Positions 1 through 9,005 of a stretch of 64,000 nt of DNA are shown piece after piece (the first letter of the stretch is position 1; the number at the start of each line of letters is the position of its first letter). The notes under the pieces are model-generated. The model saw nothing but the letters and a program-made list of their open reading frames with translations. It was not told where the DNA came from and made no database searches. The DNA is from Streptomyces cellulosae (GTDB taxonomy: Bacteria > Actinomycetota > Actinomycetes > Streptomycetales > Streptomycetaceae), in contig NZ_JOEV01000033.1 of assembly GCF_000721105.1 (NCBI RefSeq), positions 1 to 64,000 of the forward strand, in the 5' to 3' direction. The position numbers and the translations under genes were made by a program.

Positions 1-180
1 GACTTTTGGCACGCTGTTGAGTTCTCAAGGAACGGACGCTTCCTTTGTACTCACCCGAGAGACTCTCTCGTGGCTTTCCTCCGGGCGCTTCCCTTCGGTG
101 TTCCAAACTCTATCAGTGTTTTCCGGCCCTCTGACCACCGTCCTGCAGGCATGCAGAAAATGGCCCCGAGATAGGATCTG
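1..180 (-). promoter_or_regulatory. rRNA operon leader region (16S lies beyond the left edge)
   Basis: Read on the minus strand, the first ~60 bases contain the TTGAGAACTCAACAGCG block followed by GTGCCAAAAGTC. I recognise this block from the leader that precedes 16S rRNA in Streptomyces rrn operons. The 16S gene itself is not in the window. The adjoining bases to about 180 (for example TGATAGAGTTTGG) probably belong to the rrn promoter region, but I cannot assign individual promoters. The leader is divergent from crr. The assignment rests on recalled leader sequence. Confidence 0.6.
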
Positions 181-285
181 ACAAGTTGGGTGCCGCCGGA
201 CGAGGACGCAAGATTGCGCCGCTCAGCCCCGAGCAGGAGTACGACTGTACACCGGGCCGCGAGGCAGGAGCAAATCTCTAGCAGG

Positions 286-301
286 TATGGTCTAGACCAC
301 C
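286..301. promoter_or_regulatory. DasR-responsive element (dre) upstream of crr-ptsI
   Basis: Positions 288-299 are the perfect palindrome TGGTCTAGACCA, the core of the dre consensus bound by the GntR-family regulator DasR. In Streptomyces coelicolor DasR is known to act on PTS genes including crr-ptsI. The site lies 115 bp upstream of the crr start, between crr and the divergent rRNA operon, so it could influence either. Its function here is inferred from the sequence match. Confidence 0.8.
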
Positions 302-414
302 AGCCGTGCGGTCGCGCGGAACCGGTACTACATGTGACATACGCTGCTGAACAGTGCGCCGTCCGGGACAGGCAGAGACGGCGCATACGGATCTCCACCC
401 CTGGGAGGCTTCCC

Positions 415-864
415 ATGACCACCGTGCAGTCCCCGCTTGCCGGACGCGCCATCGGACTGGCCGCAGTGCCTGATCCGGTCTTCTCCGGGGCCATGGTCGG
501 CCCGGGTACGGCCATCGATCCTGTGCGGGAGCCCTCCGAGGCTGTGTCGCCCGTGGACGGCGTCATCGTTTCGCTGCACCCGCACGCCTTCGTCGTTGTC
601 GACGAGCAGGGACATGGTGTGCTCACCCACCTCGGCATCGACACGGTGCAGCTCAACGGCGAGGGCTTCGAGCTGCTCGTGAACAAGGGCGACACCGTTA
701 CGCGCGGTCAGAGTGTGGTGCGCTGGAACCCGGCCGCGGTGGAGGCCGCCGGCAAGTCTCCCGTCTGCCCGGTCGTGGCGCTCGAAGCGACGGCCGAGGC
801 GCTCGCCGAGCTCCGTGAGGACGGCGATGTGAAGACAGGCGACCGTCTCTTCATCTGGAAGTGA
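415..864 (+). CDS. crr: PTS glucose-type EIIA component (IIA-Crr)
   Basis: This encodes a 149-residue cytoplasmic phosphocarrier of the phosphoenolpyruvate:sugar phosphotransferase system. It passes phosphate from HPr to sugar-specific EIIB domains. The EIIA-Glc signature is visible: HPHAFVVV around residue 55 and GVLTHLGIDTV around residue 68, with His72 as the expected phosphorylation site. The ATG at 415 is preceded by GGGAGG with good spacing. An open frame continues upstream to 190 but has no EIIA homology, so I chose 415. ptsI follows 78 bp downstream in the same direction. In Streptomyces this pair serves mainly N-acetylglucosamine uptake, in line with the DasR-type operator upstream. 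Confidence 0.95.
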   Translation: MTTVQSPLAGRAIGLAAVPDPVFSGAMVGPGTAIDPVREPSEAVSPVDGVIVSLHPHAFVVVDEQGHGVLTHLGIDTVQLNGEGFELLVNKGDTVTRGQSVVRWNPAAVEAAGKSPVCPVVALEATAEALAELREDGDVKTGDRLFIWK

Positions 865-942
865 CACCGTGCCGTCGTAGAGCGGCAAGCAGGGACAACC
901 ACCGCGGCGGCGGGGCCCGCCGCACTATCGGAGACGGGTGAG

Positions 943-2613
943 ATGGAGACAACGCTGCGAGGCGTCGGTGTGAGCCACGGTGTGGCGATCGGCGAGGTTC
1001 GGCACATGGGAACGGCGGTGCTGGAACCGCCTGCCAAGCAGATTCCGGCAGAAGACGCGGAGCGTGAACAGGGGCGCGCCCGCAAGGCCGTGGAAGCTGT
1101 GGCGGCCGACCTGATGGCGCGCGGCAATCTGGCGGGAGGCGAAGCCCAGGCGGTGCTCGAGGCGCAGGCCATGATGGCCCAGGACCCCGAGCTGATGGCG
1201 GACGTGGAACGCCGCATTGCGGTGGGGAGCACGGCCGAGCGTGCGGTGTACGACGCCTTCGCCGCCTACCGCGCCCTGCTGGCCGGTGCCGGTGAGTACC
1301 TCGCCGGGCGCGTGGCCGACCTCGATGACGTGCGGAATCGTATCGTCGCCCGGTTGCTGGGGGTGCCGATGCCGGGTGTGCCGGACAGTGACGAGCCGTA
1401 CGTCCTTATCGCGCGCGACCTCGCGCCTGCCGACACGGCGTTGCTGGACCCCGCTCTGGTGCTCGGTTTCGTCACCGAGGAGGGCGGGCCGACCAGCCAC
1501 AGCGCGATTCTGGCTCGGGCGCTCGGGGTGCCCGCCGTGGTGGCGCTTCCCGGTGCCGGGGAGCTGGCCGAGGGCACGGTGATCGCCGTGGACGGCAGCA
1601 CCGGTGAGATATTCGTGAACCCCAGCGAGGAGAAGAAGGCGCTGATGGCGGCCGAGGCCGCCGAGCGCAAGGCCGCACTGTCCGCTTCCACGGGGCCCGG
1701 TGCCACGTCCGACGGTCACAAGGTGCCGCTGCTGGCCAATGTGGGCGGTCCGGCCGATGTGGCCGCGGCGGTCGAGGCCGGGGCGGAGGGCGTCGGTCTG
1801 TTCCGTACCGAATTCCTGTTCCTCGACGACAGCAAGAACGCTCCGTCGGAGGAGAAGCAGGTCGAGGCCTACCGGCAGGTCCTCGAGGCATTCCCGGAGG
1901 GGCGTGTCGTCGTGCGGGTGCTGGACGCCGGTGCGGACAAACCGCTGGACTTCCTCTCCCCTGGCGACGAGCCGAACCCGGCGCTGGGCGTACGTGGGCT
2001 GCGGACGCTGCTCGACCATCCGGAGGTGCTGCGCACCCAGCTGACGGCGCTGGCGAAGGCTGCCGAGGGGCTGCCGGTCTATCTGGAAGTCATGGCTCCG
2101 ATGGTCGCCGACCGCGCTGACGCCAAGGCGTTCGCCGACGCGTGCCGTGAGGCGGGGCTGCGGGCGAAGTTCGGTGCCATGGTGGAAATCCCGTCGGCCG
2201 CACTGCGGGCACGCTCGGTGCTGCAGGAGGTCGAGTTCCTTTCGCTGGGGACCAACGACCTCGCGCAGTACACCTTCGCCGCGGACCGTCAGGTCGGGGC
2301 GGTGTCCCGGCTGCAGGATCCGTGGCAGCCCGCGCTGCTCGACCTGGTCGCGTTGTCCGCCGAGGCGGCCAAGGCCGAGGGCAAGAGCTGTGGTGTCTGC
2401 GGTGAGGCCGCCTCCGACCCGCTGCTCGCGTGTGTGCTGACCGGTCTCGGGGTCACCTCGCTTTCCATGGGTGCGGCTTCGATTCCTTATGTCCGGGCGA
2501 CGCTGGCGAAGTACACGCTGGCGCAGTGTGAGCGGGCCGCGTCGGCCGCGCGGGCGACGGACAGTGCCGAGGAGGCGCGCCAAGCTGCTCAGGCGGTGCT
2601 GTCCGGCGAGTAG
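943..2613 (+). CDS. ptsI: Phosphoenolpyruvate-protein phosphotransferase (PTS enzyme I)
   Basis: Enzyme I takes phosphate from phosphoenolpyruvate and transfers it to HPr, the first step of PTS sugar uptake. The 556-residue product has the family's usual layout. An N-terminal HPr-binding and swivelling phosphohistidine domain carries GGPTSHSAILAR, with active His186. A C-terminal PEP-binding barrel carries GLFRTEFLFLD near residue 285, LGTNDLAQY near 430 and the Cys motif SCGVCGEAASDP near 480. The ATG at 943 follows GGGTGAG. The gene is the second of a crr-ptsI operon and is closed by a strong hairpin. HPr (ptsH) is not in the window. Confidence 0.96.
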   Translation: METTLRGVGVSHGVAIGEVRHMGTAVLEPPAKQIPAEDAEREQGRARKAVEAVAADLMARGNLAGGEAQAVLEAQAMMAQDPELMADVERRIAVGSTAERAVYDAFAAYRALLAGAGEYLAGRVADLDDVRNRIVARLLGVPMPGVPDSDEPYVLIARDLAPADTALLDPALVLGFVTEEGGPTSHSAILARALGVPAVVALPGAGELAEGTVIAVDGSTGEIFVNPSEEKKALMAAEAAERKAALSASTGPGATSDGHKVPLLANVGGPADVAAAVEAGAEGVGLFRTEFLFLDDSKNAPSEEKQVEAYRQVLEAFPEGRVVVRVLDAGADKPLDFLSPGDEPNPALGVRGLRTLLDHPEVLRTQLTALAKAAEGLPVYLEVMAPMVADRADAKAFADACREAGLRAKFGAMVEIPSAALRARSVLQEVEFLSLGTNDLAQYTFAADRQVGAVSRLQDPWQPALLDLVALSAEAAKAEGKSCGVCGEAASDPLLACVLTGLGVTSLSMGAASIPYVRATLAKYTLAQCERAASAARATDSAEEARQAAQAVLSGE

Positions 2614-2640
2614 CCGGGACGAAGCCGCCGTCAGCTGTCC

Positions 2641-2673
2641 CTGAGGGGCGCCCCCGGGTGGGGCGCCCCTCAG
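2641..2673. terminator. Hairpin terminator between ptsI and the convergent gene
   Basis: A perfect 14-bp inverted repeat (CTGAGGGGCGCCCC and its complement) surrounds a 5-base loop CGGGT. It sits between the ptsI stop and the stop of the convergent downstream gene, so it can serve both. There is no U-tract, which is usual in Streptomyces. Confidence 0.85.
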
Positions 2674-2677
2674 GCGT

Positions 2678-3571
2678 TCAGTGGTGGTGTCCCGTCGTCT
2701 GTCCGGTGTCGCCGAGGTCGGGCGGGGCGCAGTAGTCGACGTCCGACTCCGGAGAGATGAGGTCGCCGGAGTCGATGTCGGTGCAGTAGGCGTCGAAGAC
2801 CTCACCGGCTGTGAGGGGTTCGAGGCCTTCGCCGCGCAGGCGCCAGCCGTAAACGCGGTCCGGAGCACCCGGTGCGCTGGTGCGCATGACGAGTCCACCG
2901 GGACTGTGGGTGGCGAGGCCGAGAGCCAGGACGGTGGTGAACTCCAGGGCTTCGGCCTCGTCGAGTTGGGTGGCGCCGTCAGGGTTCTCGTCGGCGTGGA
3001 GCACGGAGACGAGGGCCTCCGGGGTGCCCGTGACACTGCAGACGAGGTGCCGGTTTCCCGGATCGGCGGTGTCGAGGATGCGGACGAGTAGACGTGAGGC
3101 GCGGAGGAAGGCCCCGCGTCCGATGTCCTCGCCACAGGATGCGCACGAGCCGAGATGGGCCAGGAGTGTGCTCGCGTACTCCCAGGTGGCTTGTCGTACT
3201 GCTTCGTCCACGAGGGCTGGTACGAGTTCGGTCAGCGGCCGGCCGTCGTACGGGATGGTCGGGCCGGTGCCGGCGAGTTCCGCTGTGAAGCGGGTACGGC
3301 TCGACGGGATGTCGGGGTCCAGACCTGCCTCCGCGCAGAATTCGGCGTACTCCTGCGGGTCGAAGAGGGCGACGGTGGTGTGGCTGCCCTGGGCGGCACG
3401 GGACTTGAGGAGGTCCTCGACCTGCTTCAGATAGGTCGCGTGATCGTCGAAGGTGAAGGTGCGGTAGCGCCGCATCGCGCGGAAGTCGTGCTCGTCGGTG
3501 AGCAGGCCGATGGTGCCGGCGATTTCGCGGCGCAGAACGCGTCGCATGGTCTGGTGGTCGGTGTGCGCCAT
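2678..3571 (-). CDS. Conserved hypothetical protein
   Basis: A 297-residue soluble protein without a function I recognise. Codon use is typical of a real gene, and the frame converges on ptsI with a terminator between them. The sequence starts MAHTDHQTMRRVLRREIAG and contains a central Cys-x-x-Cys (GSCASCGED) that could bind a metal or form a disulfide. The C-terminus ends in three histidines. No signal peptide or membrane segment is visible. The ATG at 3571 follows a GGGGGAA ribosome site. A GTG at 3604 would add 11 residues but has no better site. Confidence 0.8.
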   Translation of the reverse strand: MAHTDHQTMRRVLRREIAGTIGLLTDEHDFRAMRRYRTFTFDDHATYLKQVEDLLKSRAAQGSHTTVALFDPQEYAEFCAEAGLDPDIPSSRTRFTAELAGTGPTIPYDGRPLTELVPALVDEAVRQATWEYASTLLAHLGSCASCGEDIGRGAFLRASRLLVRILDTADPGNRHLVCSVTGTPEALVSVLHADENPDGATQLDEAEALEFTTVLALGLATHSPGGLVMRTSAPGAPDRVYGWRLRGEGLEPLTAGEVFDAYCTDIDSGDLISPESDVDYCAPPDLGDTGQTTGHHH

Positions 3572-3873
3572 TTTTCCCCCTGTGCACGGTCGATCAATGC
3601 TCACTCACAGTAACCGGGGGCACTGACAATGGGTCCCTGCCAGGGGGTCTCGGACGTTCCGGCCGCGGGATCATGCAGGTCGCAGCGATGACGGCGCCGT
3701 ATTCGGTCCGGTGCCGATGGGACTGGTGCCGACAGACGCAGTGACGGCGAGTGGTCCGATGCTGGGGCGGGCGGGTTGGCGACACCGTGGACGCGGAAGT
3801 AGGAGGCCAGGGCTGGGTCCGGGGGCGAGGAGCAGGGCGTACGCCTTCGCCTCTCCAAGCCCCCGGACGGCTG

Positions 3874-5841
3874 TCAGGCTCGCTTGCGGGCCAGGTCCTC
3901 GTAGAAGTGGAGCAGGTCGAGGTCGTCGATGGAGCCCGGGTTGACCGCCCGCTCCAGCGGGGTGCCCTGGAGGAGGCGCTTGACGGGGACCTCGATGCGC
4001 TTTCCGGTGAGAGTGTGCGGGATGCCGGGCACTTCGATGACCTCGTCGGGGACATGCCGGGGGGAGAGCTGTTCGCGGATGGTCTGCCTGATGCGCTTCA
4101 GGAGGGCCTCGTCGAGGGTGACTCCGGGGGCGAGGTGCACGAACAGGGGCATCCAGTAGCCGCCGTCGGGTTGTTCGATGCCGATGACGAGGGATTCCTT
4201 GATCTCGGGGAGACGCTCGACCGCTTCGTAGATGTCGGCCGAACCCATGCGCACGCCCTGGCGGTTGAGCGTCGAGTCGGAACGGCCGTGGATGACGACC
4301 GAGCCGCGTGAGGTGACGGTGATCCAGTCGCCGTGGCGCCAGACTCCGGGATAGGTGTCGAAGTAACTGTCGTGGTAGCGGCTGCCGTCGGGGTCGTTCC
4401 AGAAGTGGATCGGCATGGAGGGCATGGGGTTGGTGACCACCAGTTCGCCGACTTCGTCGATGAGGGCGTTGCCGCTGGGGTCCCAGGACTGCAGGTCCGT
4501 GCCCAGGCAGGGTGCCTGGAGTTCGCCGATGTGGACCGGGAGGGTCGGTACGGCTCCCGCGAAGCAGGAGCACACGTCCGTGCCGCCACTGACGGACGCG
4601 ATCCACAGGTCGTCGCGGACCTCGTCGTGGAGCCAGCGGAATCCGTCGGGCGGCAGGGGGGATCCTGTGGTGGCGACGCACTGCAGCGCGGAGAGGTCGT
4701 ACTCGCGGCCGGGGCGCAGACCGGCCTTGCGGCAGGCCATGACATAGGCGGCGGAGGTGCCGTAGAGGGTGGCTCCCGTGCGTTCGGCGATCCGCCACTG
4801 GGCGCCGGTGTCCGGGTAGCCGGGGCTGCCGTCGTAGAGCACGATCGTGGCGCCCGTGAGGAGGCCGGAGGCGAGGAAGTTCCACATCATCCAGCCGGTG
4901 GACGTGTACCAGAAGAAGCGGTCCTCGGGCCCGAGGTCGCAGTGCAGGCCGAGCTGTTTGAGGTGCTCGACGAGGATGCCGCCCTGGGACTGGACGATCG
5001 CCTTGGGAAGGCCGGTGGTGCCCGAGGAGTAGAGCACCCACAGGGGGTGGTCGAAGGGCACCTGCTCGAAGACGGGCTCGGTGTCGGTGCTCGTGAGGGC
5101 CGACCACTCCAGGGCGCCTTCGGGGGCCTCGGTGCCGAGGACGGGGATGTGGACGACCGCGCGCAGGGTGGGCAGTTCGCGGCGGAGTTCGGCGACGGTG
5201 TCGCGGCGGTCGTGCTCCTTGCCGCCGTAGCGGTAGCCGTCGACGGTGAACAGGACGACCGGTTCCACCTGCTGGAAGCGGTCCAGGACGCTGCGGGCGC
5301 CGAAGTCGGGGGCGCAGGACGTCCAGACGCCGCCCACGGCGGCCGTGGCGAGCAGGGCGACGACGGCCTGGGGAATGTTCGGTAGGTAGCCGCTGACGCG
5401 GTCTCCGGGGTTTACGCCGAGAGCCCGCAGCTCGGCGGCCAGTGAGCCGACCTGGCGGCGCAGCTCGGACCAGGTCACGGGTCGAGGGTCGTGGGTCTCG
5501 TCGACATGGAGGAGGGCCGGCTCGTCCGCGCGGGTGGCGTGGGCGCGCAGGGCGTGCTCGGCGTAGTTCAGGGTCGCTCCGGGGAACCACTGGGCACCGG
5601 GCATCGCGGGGTCGGCGAGCACGCGCGCGGAGGGGGTCGCGAACCGTACGTCGAACCACTCCGTGACGGCTTTCCAGAACGTCTCCAGCTCGTCGACGGA
5701 CCAGCGGTGCAGCGCGGGGTAGCCGCCCTCGGCAGGAGCACCGTGGTGTTCGGCTGCCCAGGCCTGGAACCTGGTGATCTGTGCCCCGGCGATGCGTTCC
5801 GGAGCGGGCTGCCAGAGCGGCTGGGGGTTCACGGTCGACAT
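3874..5841 (-). CDS. Acetoacetyl-CoA synthetase (acetoacetate-CoA ligase)
   Basis: This is an adenylate-forming enzyme that converts acetoacetate, ATP and CoA to acetoacetyl-CoA. The 655-residue length and the N-terminal PLWQPAPERIAGAQITRF cap match the acetoacetyl-CoA synthetase branch of the acetyl-CoA synthetase family. The ATP-binding core LYSSGTTGLPKAIVQSQGG lies near residue 270, and HGRSDSTLNRQGVRMG follows toward the C-terminus. The catalytic-lysine segment TLTGKRIEVPVKR is near the C-terminus. The gene stands alone and is divergent from the GH31 gene. Its substrate would be produced by the BKACE enzyme encoded at 17.0 kb, so a metabolic link to carnitine breakdown is plausible but inferred. 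Confidence 0.92.
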   Translation of the reverse strand: MSTVNPQPLWQPAPERIAGAQITRFQAWAAEHHGAPAEGGYPALHRWSVDELETFWKAVTEWFDVRFATPSARVLADPAMPGAQWFPGATLNYAEHALRAHATRADEPALLHVDETHDPRPVTWSELRRQVGSLAAELRALGVNPGDRVSGYLPNIPQAVVALLATAAVGGVWTSCAPDFGARSVLDRFQQVEPVVLFTVDGYRYGGKEHDRRDTVAELRRELPTLRAVVHIPVLGTEAPEGALEWSALTSTDTEPVFEQVPFDHPLWVLYSSGTTGLPKAIVQSQGGILVEHLKQLGLHCDLGPEDRFFWYTSTGWMMWNFLASGLLTGATIVLYDGSPGYPDTGAQWRIAERTGATLYGTSAAYVMACRKAGLRPGREYDLSALQCVATTGSPLPPDGFRWLHDEVRDDLWIASVSGGTDVCSCFAGAVPTLPVHIGELQAPCLGTDLQSWDPSGNALIDEVGELVVTNPMPSMPIHFWNDPDGSRYHDSYFDTYPGVWRHGDWITVTSRGSVVIHGRSDSTLNRQGVRMGSADIYEAVERLPEIKESLVIGIEQPDGGYWMPLFVHLAPGVTLDEALLKRIRQTIREQLSPRHVPDEVIEVPGIPHTLTGKRIEVPVKRLLQGTPLERAVNPGSIDDLDLLHFYEDLARKRA

Positions 5842-6053
5842 GGGCGGCTCCCGGACTCTGCGCGTCGTGTGCGTCGTCCGCGCACGGGCTGGGGTGTGCG
5901 CGTGACGCGGCTGACACGGACGATGCCATCTGATCGATTCCTACACCAGGGTGTGCCCCACATAGTCCGTGTCGTGAAGATGTGGTCCCAGCACGGGTGA
6001 ACGGAAGTTGAACGACACCCATATCGGGGCGGGTCAATGGCAGGCTGAGCAGC

Positions 6054-8420
6054 ATGGACGGTCGTGACCTGGTGCGTTCGGTGAAGGCGGTCGGTTCTGC
6101 GGGGGCGGCCCAGGGGTTGCGTACCGTACGGGCCGCGTGGCGCAGGAGGCGTACCGATGCCGACGGGCTGCCGCCGCGGGGGGCCGAAAGGGCGCGGGTT
6201 CCCGGGCCGGTGCAGGCCGTGGAGCCCGGGCCCGGGGGCGGTGTGGTCCGATTCAGCCGCTCCGAGCTGCGGATCACCGTGGCGGTGAACGGAGCGGTGT
6301 TCTGGGGCTGGGACGGGGCAACTCCGGAGCCGTCGTACGCCCTCGCGGGCCGCTGCCCCGAGCCCGATCCGCGGGCGGTGCTGGAACCGGACAAGGACGG
6401 AGGCTGGCGGGTGGTGGCCGAGCGCGTGACGGTCGCCGTCTCGCGGCACGGCGCGATCGAGGTGCTCACGCCCGGCGGTGTGCGGCTGCGCCGGGATCTG
6501 CCGCCGCGGTGGTGGGAGCCCGCGGGCGGCGGTTCGGCGCGCTGGATGCAACGCTCGGAGGTGGCTGCGGACGCGCGGTTCTTCGGACTCGGCGGACGGG
6601 CTTCGGGGCCACGGCTGCGGGACGGGACGTATCGGCTGTGGAACACCGACCCACGGCGTTCCTTCGGCCCCGGCGACGATCCGTTGTATCTCACGATGCC
6701 GGTACAGGTGGTGGTGGCCGACGCCGCGACCCATCTGGTGTTCCACGACGCCTCGTGGGACGGCACGGTGGTCCTGCGGGAGGGCCAGGAGGGCGCCGGG
6801 TCGGGGCACGACCGCAATGGCACCTCCGAGCTATGGATGGACGGCGGTCCGCTGCGCTGCTGGGTGATGGTGGGCACCCCCGCGCGCGTGCTGCTCGCCT
6901 GGGCCTCGCTCACCGGGGCGGCCGCGCTGCCGCCCGCCTGGGCGCTCGGTCACCATCACGCCCGGTGGGGCTTCGGCGGCGAGCAGGAGGTGCGGCGGAT
7001 CGTTTCGGGCTATCTGGAGCGCGATCTGCCGCTCGACGCGGTCCACCTGGACATCGACCACTACGACGCCCACCAGGTGTTCACCGTCGACCCGGAGCGC
7101 TTCCCGAAGCTGCCGCGGCTCGCCGAGGATCTGCGGCGGGACGGTATCCGGCTGGTGTCGATCGTCGATCCGGCGGTCAAGGCGGACCCCGGCAACGCCG
7201 TGTTCGACAGCGGGACGGCGGAGAACGCGTTCGTGAGGGACGCGGCGGGCCGGCTGGTGCGGGGGGTCGTCTGGGCCGGGGAGTCGGTCCACCCGGACTT
7301 CACAGACGCGCGGGTGCGGCAGTGGTGGGGTCGCCTGTACGCGGAGCGGCTCGCCCAGGGGTTCGCGGGCTTCTGGCATGACATGAACGAACCGACCTCG
7401 TTCACCGCGTTCGGGGAGTCGACGCTGCCCAGGTCGGCCCGGCACTTTCTGGAGGGGCGGGGCGGCGACCATCGCGAGGCGCACAACGTGTATGCCCTGT
7501 GCATGGCCCGGGCCGGATACGAGGGGCTGCGCGATCTGGCTCCCCTGGAGCGGCCTTTCGTGTTCTCGCGCTCCGGGTGGGCGGGCCTGCAGCGCTACGG
7601 CGGAGCATGGTCCGGGGACGTCGCCACGGGCTGGCCGGGGCTGCGGGCCTCCCTGTCACTGGTCATGGGTCTCGGGCTGTGCGGAGTGCCGTATTCGGGG
7701 CCCGACGTGGGCGGTTTCGACGGGAGTCCGTCGCCCGAGCTGTATCTGCGGTGGTTCCAACTGGGCGCGTATCTACCGCTGTTTCGCACGCATTCGAGTC
7801 TGCGGGCGGGGCGCAGGGAGCCGTGGCAGTTCGGTACCGACGTGCTGGAGCACGCGCGCGTGGCACTCGTCGAACGCCGACGGCTGCTGCCGTACTTCGT
7901 GACTCTGGCTCATCTGGCCCGGCATACGGGGGCGCCCTATGTGCGGCCGCTGTGGTGGGCGGCGCCCGAGGACCGGGCGCTGCGCGACTGTGAGGACGCG
8001 TTCCTGCTGGGGGACCTCCTGCTGGTGGCGCCGGTACTGGGTCCGGGGACGGACCGTCGGACGGTGCGGCTGCCGCGGGGGCACTGGTACGACACGGCCA
8101 CGGAGCAGGTCCACGAGGGGCCTGGGCAGGTGCTCGTGGACGCTCCTCTCGCGCGTGTCCCGGTGTTCGCGCGCGCGGGCGCCGTCCTTCCGGTGCGCGG
8201 GGCGGACGGCGGGCTCGAGTTGGAGGTCTGGGCACCGGCCCGGGGACGGACCGGTGGCGGCATGGTCGTGCGGGACGCGGGCGACGGCTGGGACGAGCCG
8301 GAGATCGAGCGCTACGTCGCCCGCTGGGAGGGCCGGCAGGTGGTGGTCGAGCGGGAGGGTGAGGACGGCCTGAGCAAACCGCCTCACCCGGTCCGGATAC
8401 GTGGGCTCGGGATGAGCTGA
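6054..8420 (+). CDS. Glycoside hydrolase family 31 (alpha-glucosidase-like)
   Basis: A 788-residue enzyme of family GH31, most likely an alpha-glucosidase or related alpha-glycosidase. The catalytic nucleophile signature GFWHDMNEP places Asp443 as nucleophile. SGDVATGW gives Asp522 as the likely acid/base. LDIDHYDAHQVFTVDPERFPK and PYSGPDVGGF are further GH31 landmarks. There is no signal peptide; the N-terminus is a short Arg-rich extension, so the enzyme is probably cytoplasmic. The gene is divergent from the acetoacetyl-CoA synthetase gene and ends 2 bp from the convergent Nudix gene. The exact substrate cannot be told from sequence. Confidence 0.9.
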   Translation: MDGRDLVRSVKAVGSAGAAQGLRTVRAAWRRRRTDADGLPPRGAERARVPGPVQAVEPGPGGGVVRFSRSELRITVAVNGAVFWGWDGATPEPSYALAGRCPEPDPRAVLEPDKDGGWRVVAERVTVAVSRHGAIEVLTPGGVRLRRDLPPRWWEPAGGGSARWMQRSEVAADARFFGLGGRASGPRLRDGTYRLWNTDPRRSFGPGDDPLYLTMPVQVVVADAATHLVFHDASWDGTVVLREGQEGAGSGHDRNGTSELWMDGGPLRCWVMVGTPARVLLAWASLTGAAALPPAWALGHHHARWGFGGEQEVRRIVSGYLERDLPLDAVHLDIDHYDAHQVFTVDPERFPKLPRLAEDLRRDGIRLVSIVDPAVKADPGNAVFDSGTAENAFVRDAAGRLVRGVVWAGESVHPDFTDARVRQWWGRLYAERLAQGFAGFWHDMNEPTSFTAFGESTLPRSARHFLEGRGGDHREAHNVYALCMARAGYEGLRDLAPLERPFVFSRSGWAGLQRYGGAWSGDVATGWPGLRASLSLVMGLGLCGVPYSGPDVGGFDGSPSPELYLRWFQLGAYLPLFRTHSSLRAGRREPWQFGTDVLEHARVALVERRRLLPYFVTLAHLARHTGAPYVRPLWWAAPEDRALRDCEDAFLLGDLLLVAPVLGPGTDRRTVRLPRGHWYDTATEQVHEGPGQVLVDAPLARVPVFARAGAVLPVRGADGGLELEVWAPARGRTGGGMVVRDAGDGWDEPEIERYVARWEGRQVVVEREGEDGLSKPPHPVRIRGLGMS

Positions 8421-8422
8421 GC

Positions 8423-8959
8423 TCAGAGGTACCGGCCCTCGAACCATGCCCGTACGGCGAGGGTGTGCAGCGGAAAGGCGAGCTCCTCCGGCCTGCGCAG
8501 CAGCTGCCAGCCCTCGGTCTCTTCCGTGGCCGCGGAGAGCGGGAGGCCGTCGGCGGGGCGCTCCGGCAGGGTCCCGAACAGCAGGAGGTGTCCGTCGGGT
8601 GAGCTCAGCGCGTCGGCGAGCCGTACATCGCGGCTCGCGGCGTCGATGCCGGTCTCTTCCTTGAGCTCACGGACCAGTGCCTGCCGCCAGTCCTCCCGGT
8701 CGTTGATGTAGCCACCGGGCAATGCGATGCCCCCGCGCGCGGGCGCGATGGTTCGGGTGATGACCACGAGTGCGGTGCCCTGTGTGTCGTACACGGGCTG
8801 GAGGGCCACGGCGACCGGCAGCGGGTTGCGGTAGGCCACGGTGTGGCAGGCCGGGCAGGTGCGGGGCCAGCCGGAGACGCCCTCTCCGTAGGGAGCTCCA
8901 CAGCTCGAACAGTGGGAACCGGGCGTGGAGTTGTGGGTGGAGTGCTGAGTTTCGGACAC
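8423..8959 (-). CDS. Nudix hydrolase with N-terminal zinc ribbon
   Basis: A 178-residue protein predicted to hydrolyse a nucleoside diphosphate linked to another moiety. A zinc ribbon is formed by Cys17, Cys20, Cys35 and Cys38 (HCSSC and CPAC). A complete Nudix box follows, from Gly83 to Ile105 (G-x5-E-x7-REL-x-EE-x-G-I). The zinc ribbon plus Nudix arrangement resembles NudC-type NADH or NAD-cap hydrolases, but the NudC substrate motif is not evident and the substrate is unknown. It converges with the GH31 gene, leaving almost no space for a terminator. Confidence 0.88.
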   Translation of the reverse strand: MSETQHSTHNSTPGSHCSSCGAPYGEGVSGWPRTCPACHTVAYRNPLPVAVALQPVYDTQGTALVVITRTIAPARGGIALPGGYINDREDWRQALVRELKEETGIDAASRDVRLADALSSPDGHLLLFGTLPERPADGLPLSAATEETEGWQLLRRPEELAFPLHTLAVRAWFEGRYL

Positions 8960-9005
8960 GCGGCGGACTGTATCCGATCAACGGAGGGGCGTCTTCCGGG
9001 GGTTC

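Noticed and set aside
925..3135. A 736-codon open frame on the minus strand across ptsI
   Set aside because: It is antisense to ptsI and translates to Arg/Gly-rich sequence without family resemblance; high GC gives long shadow frames.
3671..6913. A 1080-codon open frame on the minus strand across the acetoacetyl-CoA synthetase and GH31 genes
   Set aside because: It runs in another frame through clear genes and its translation is Arg/Pro-rich low complexity.
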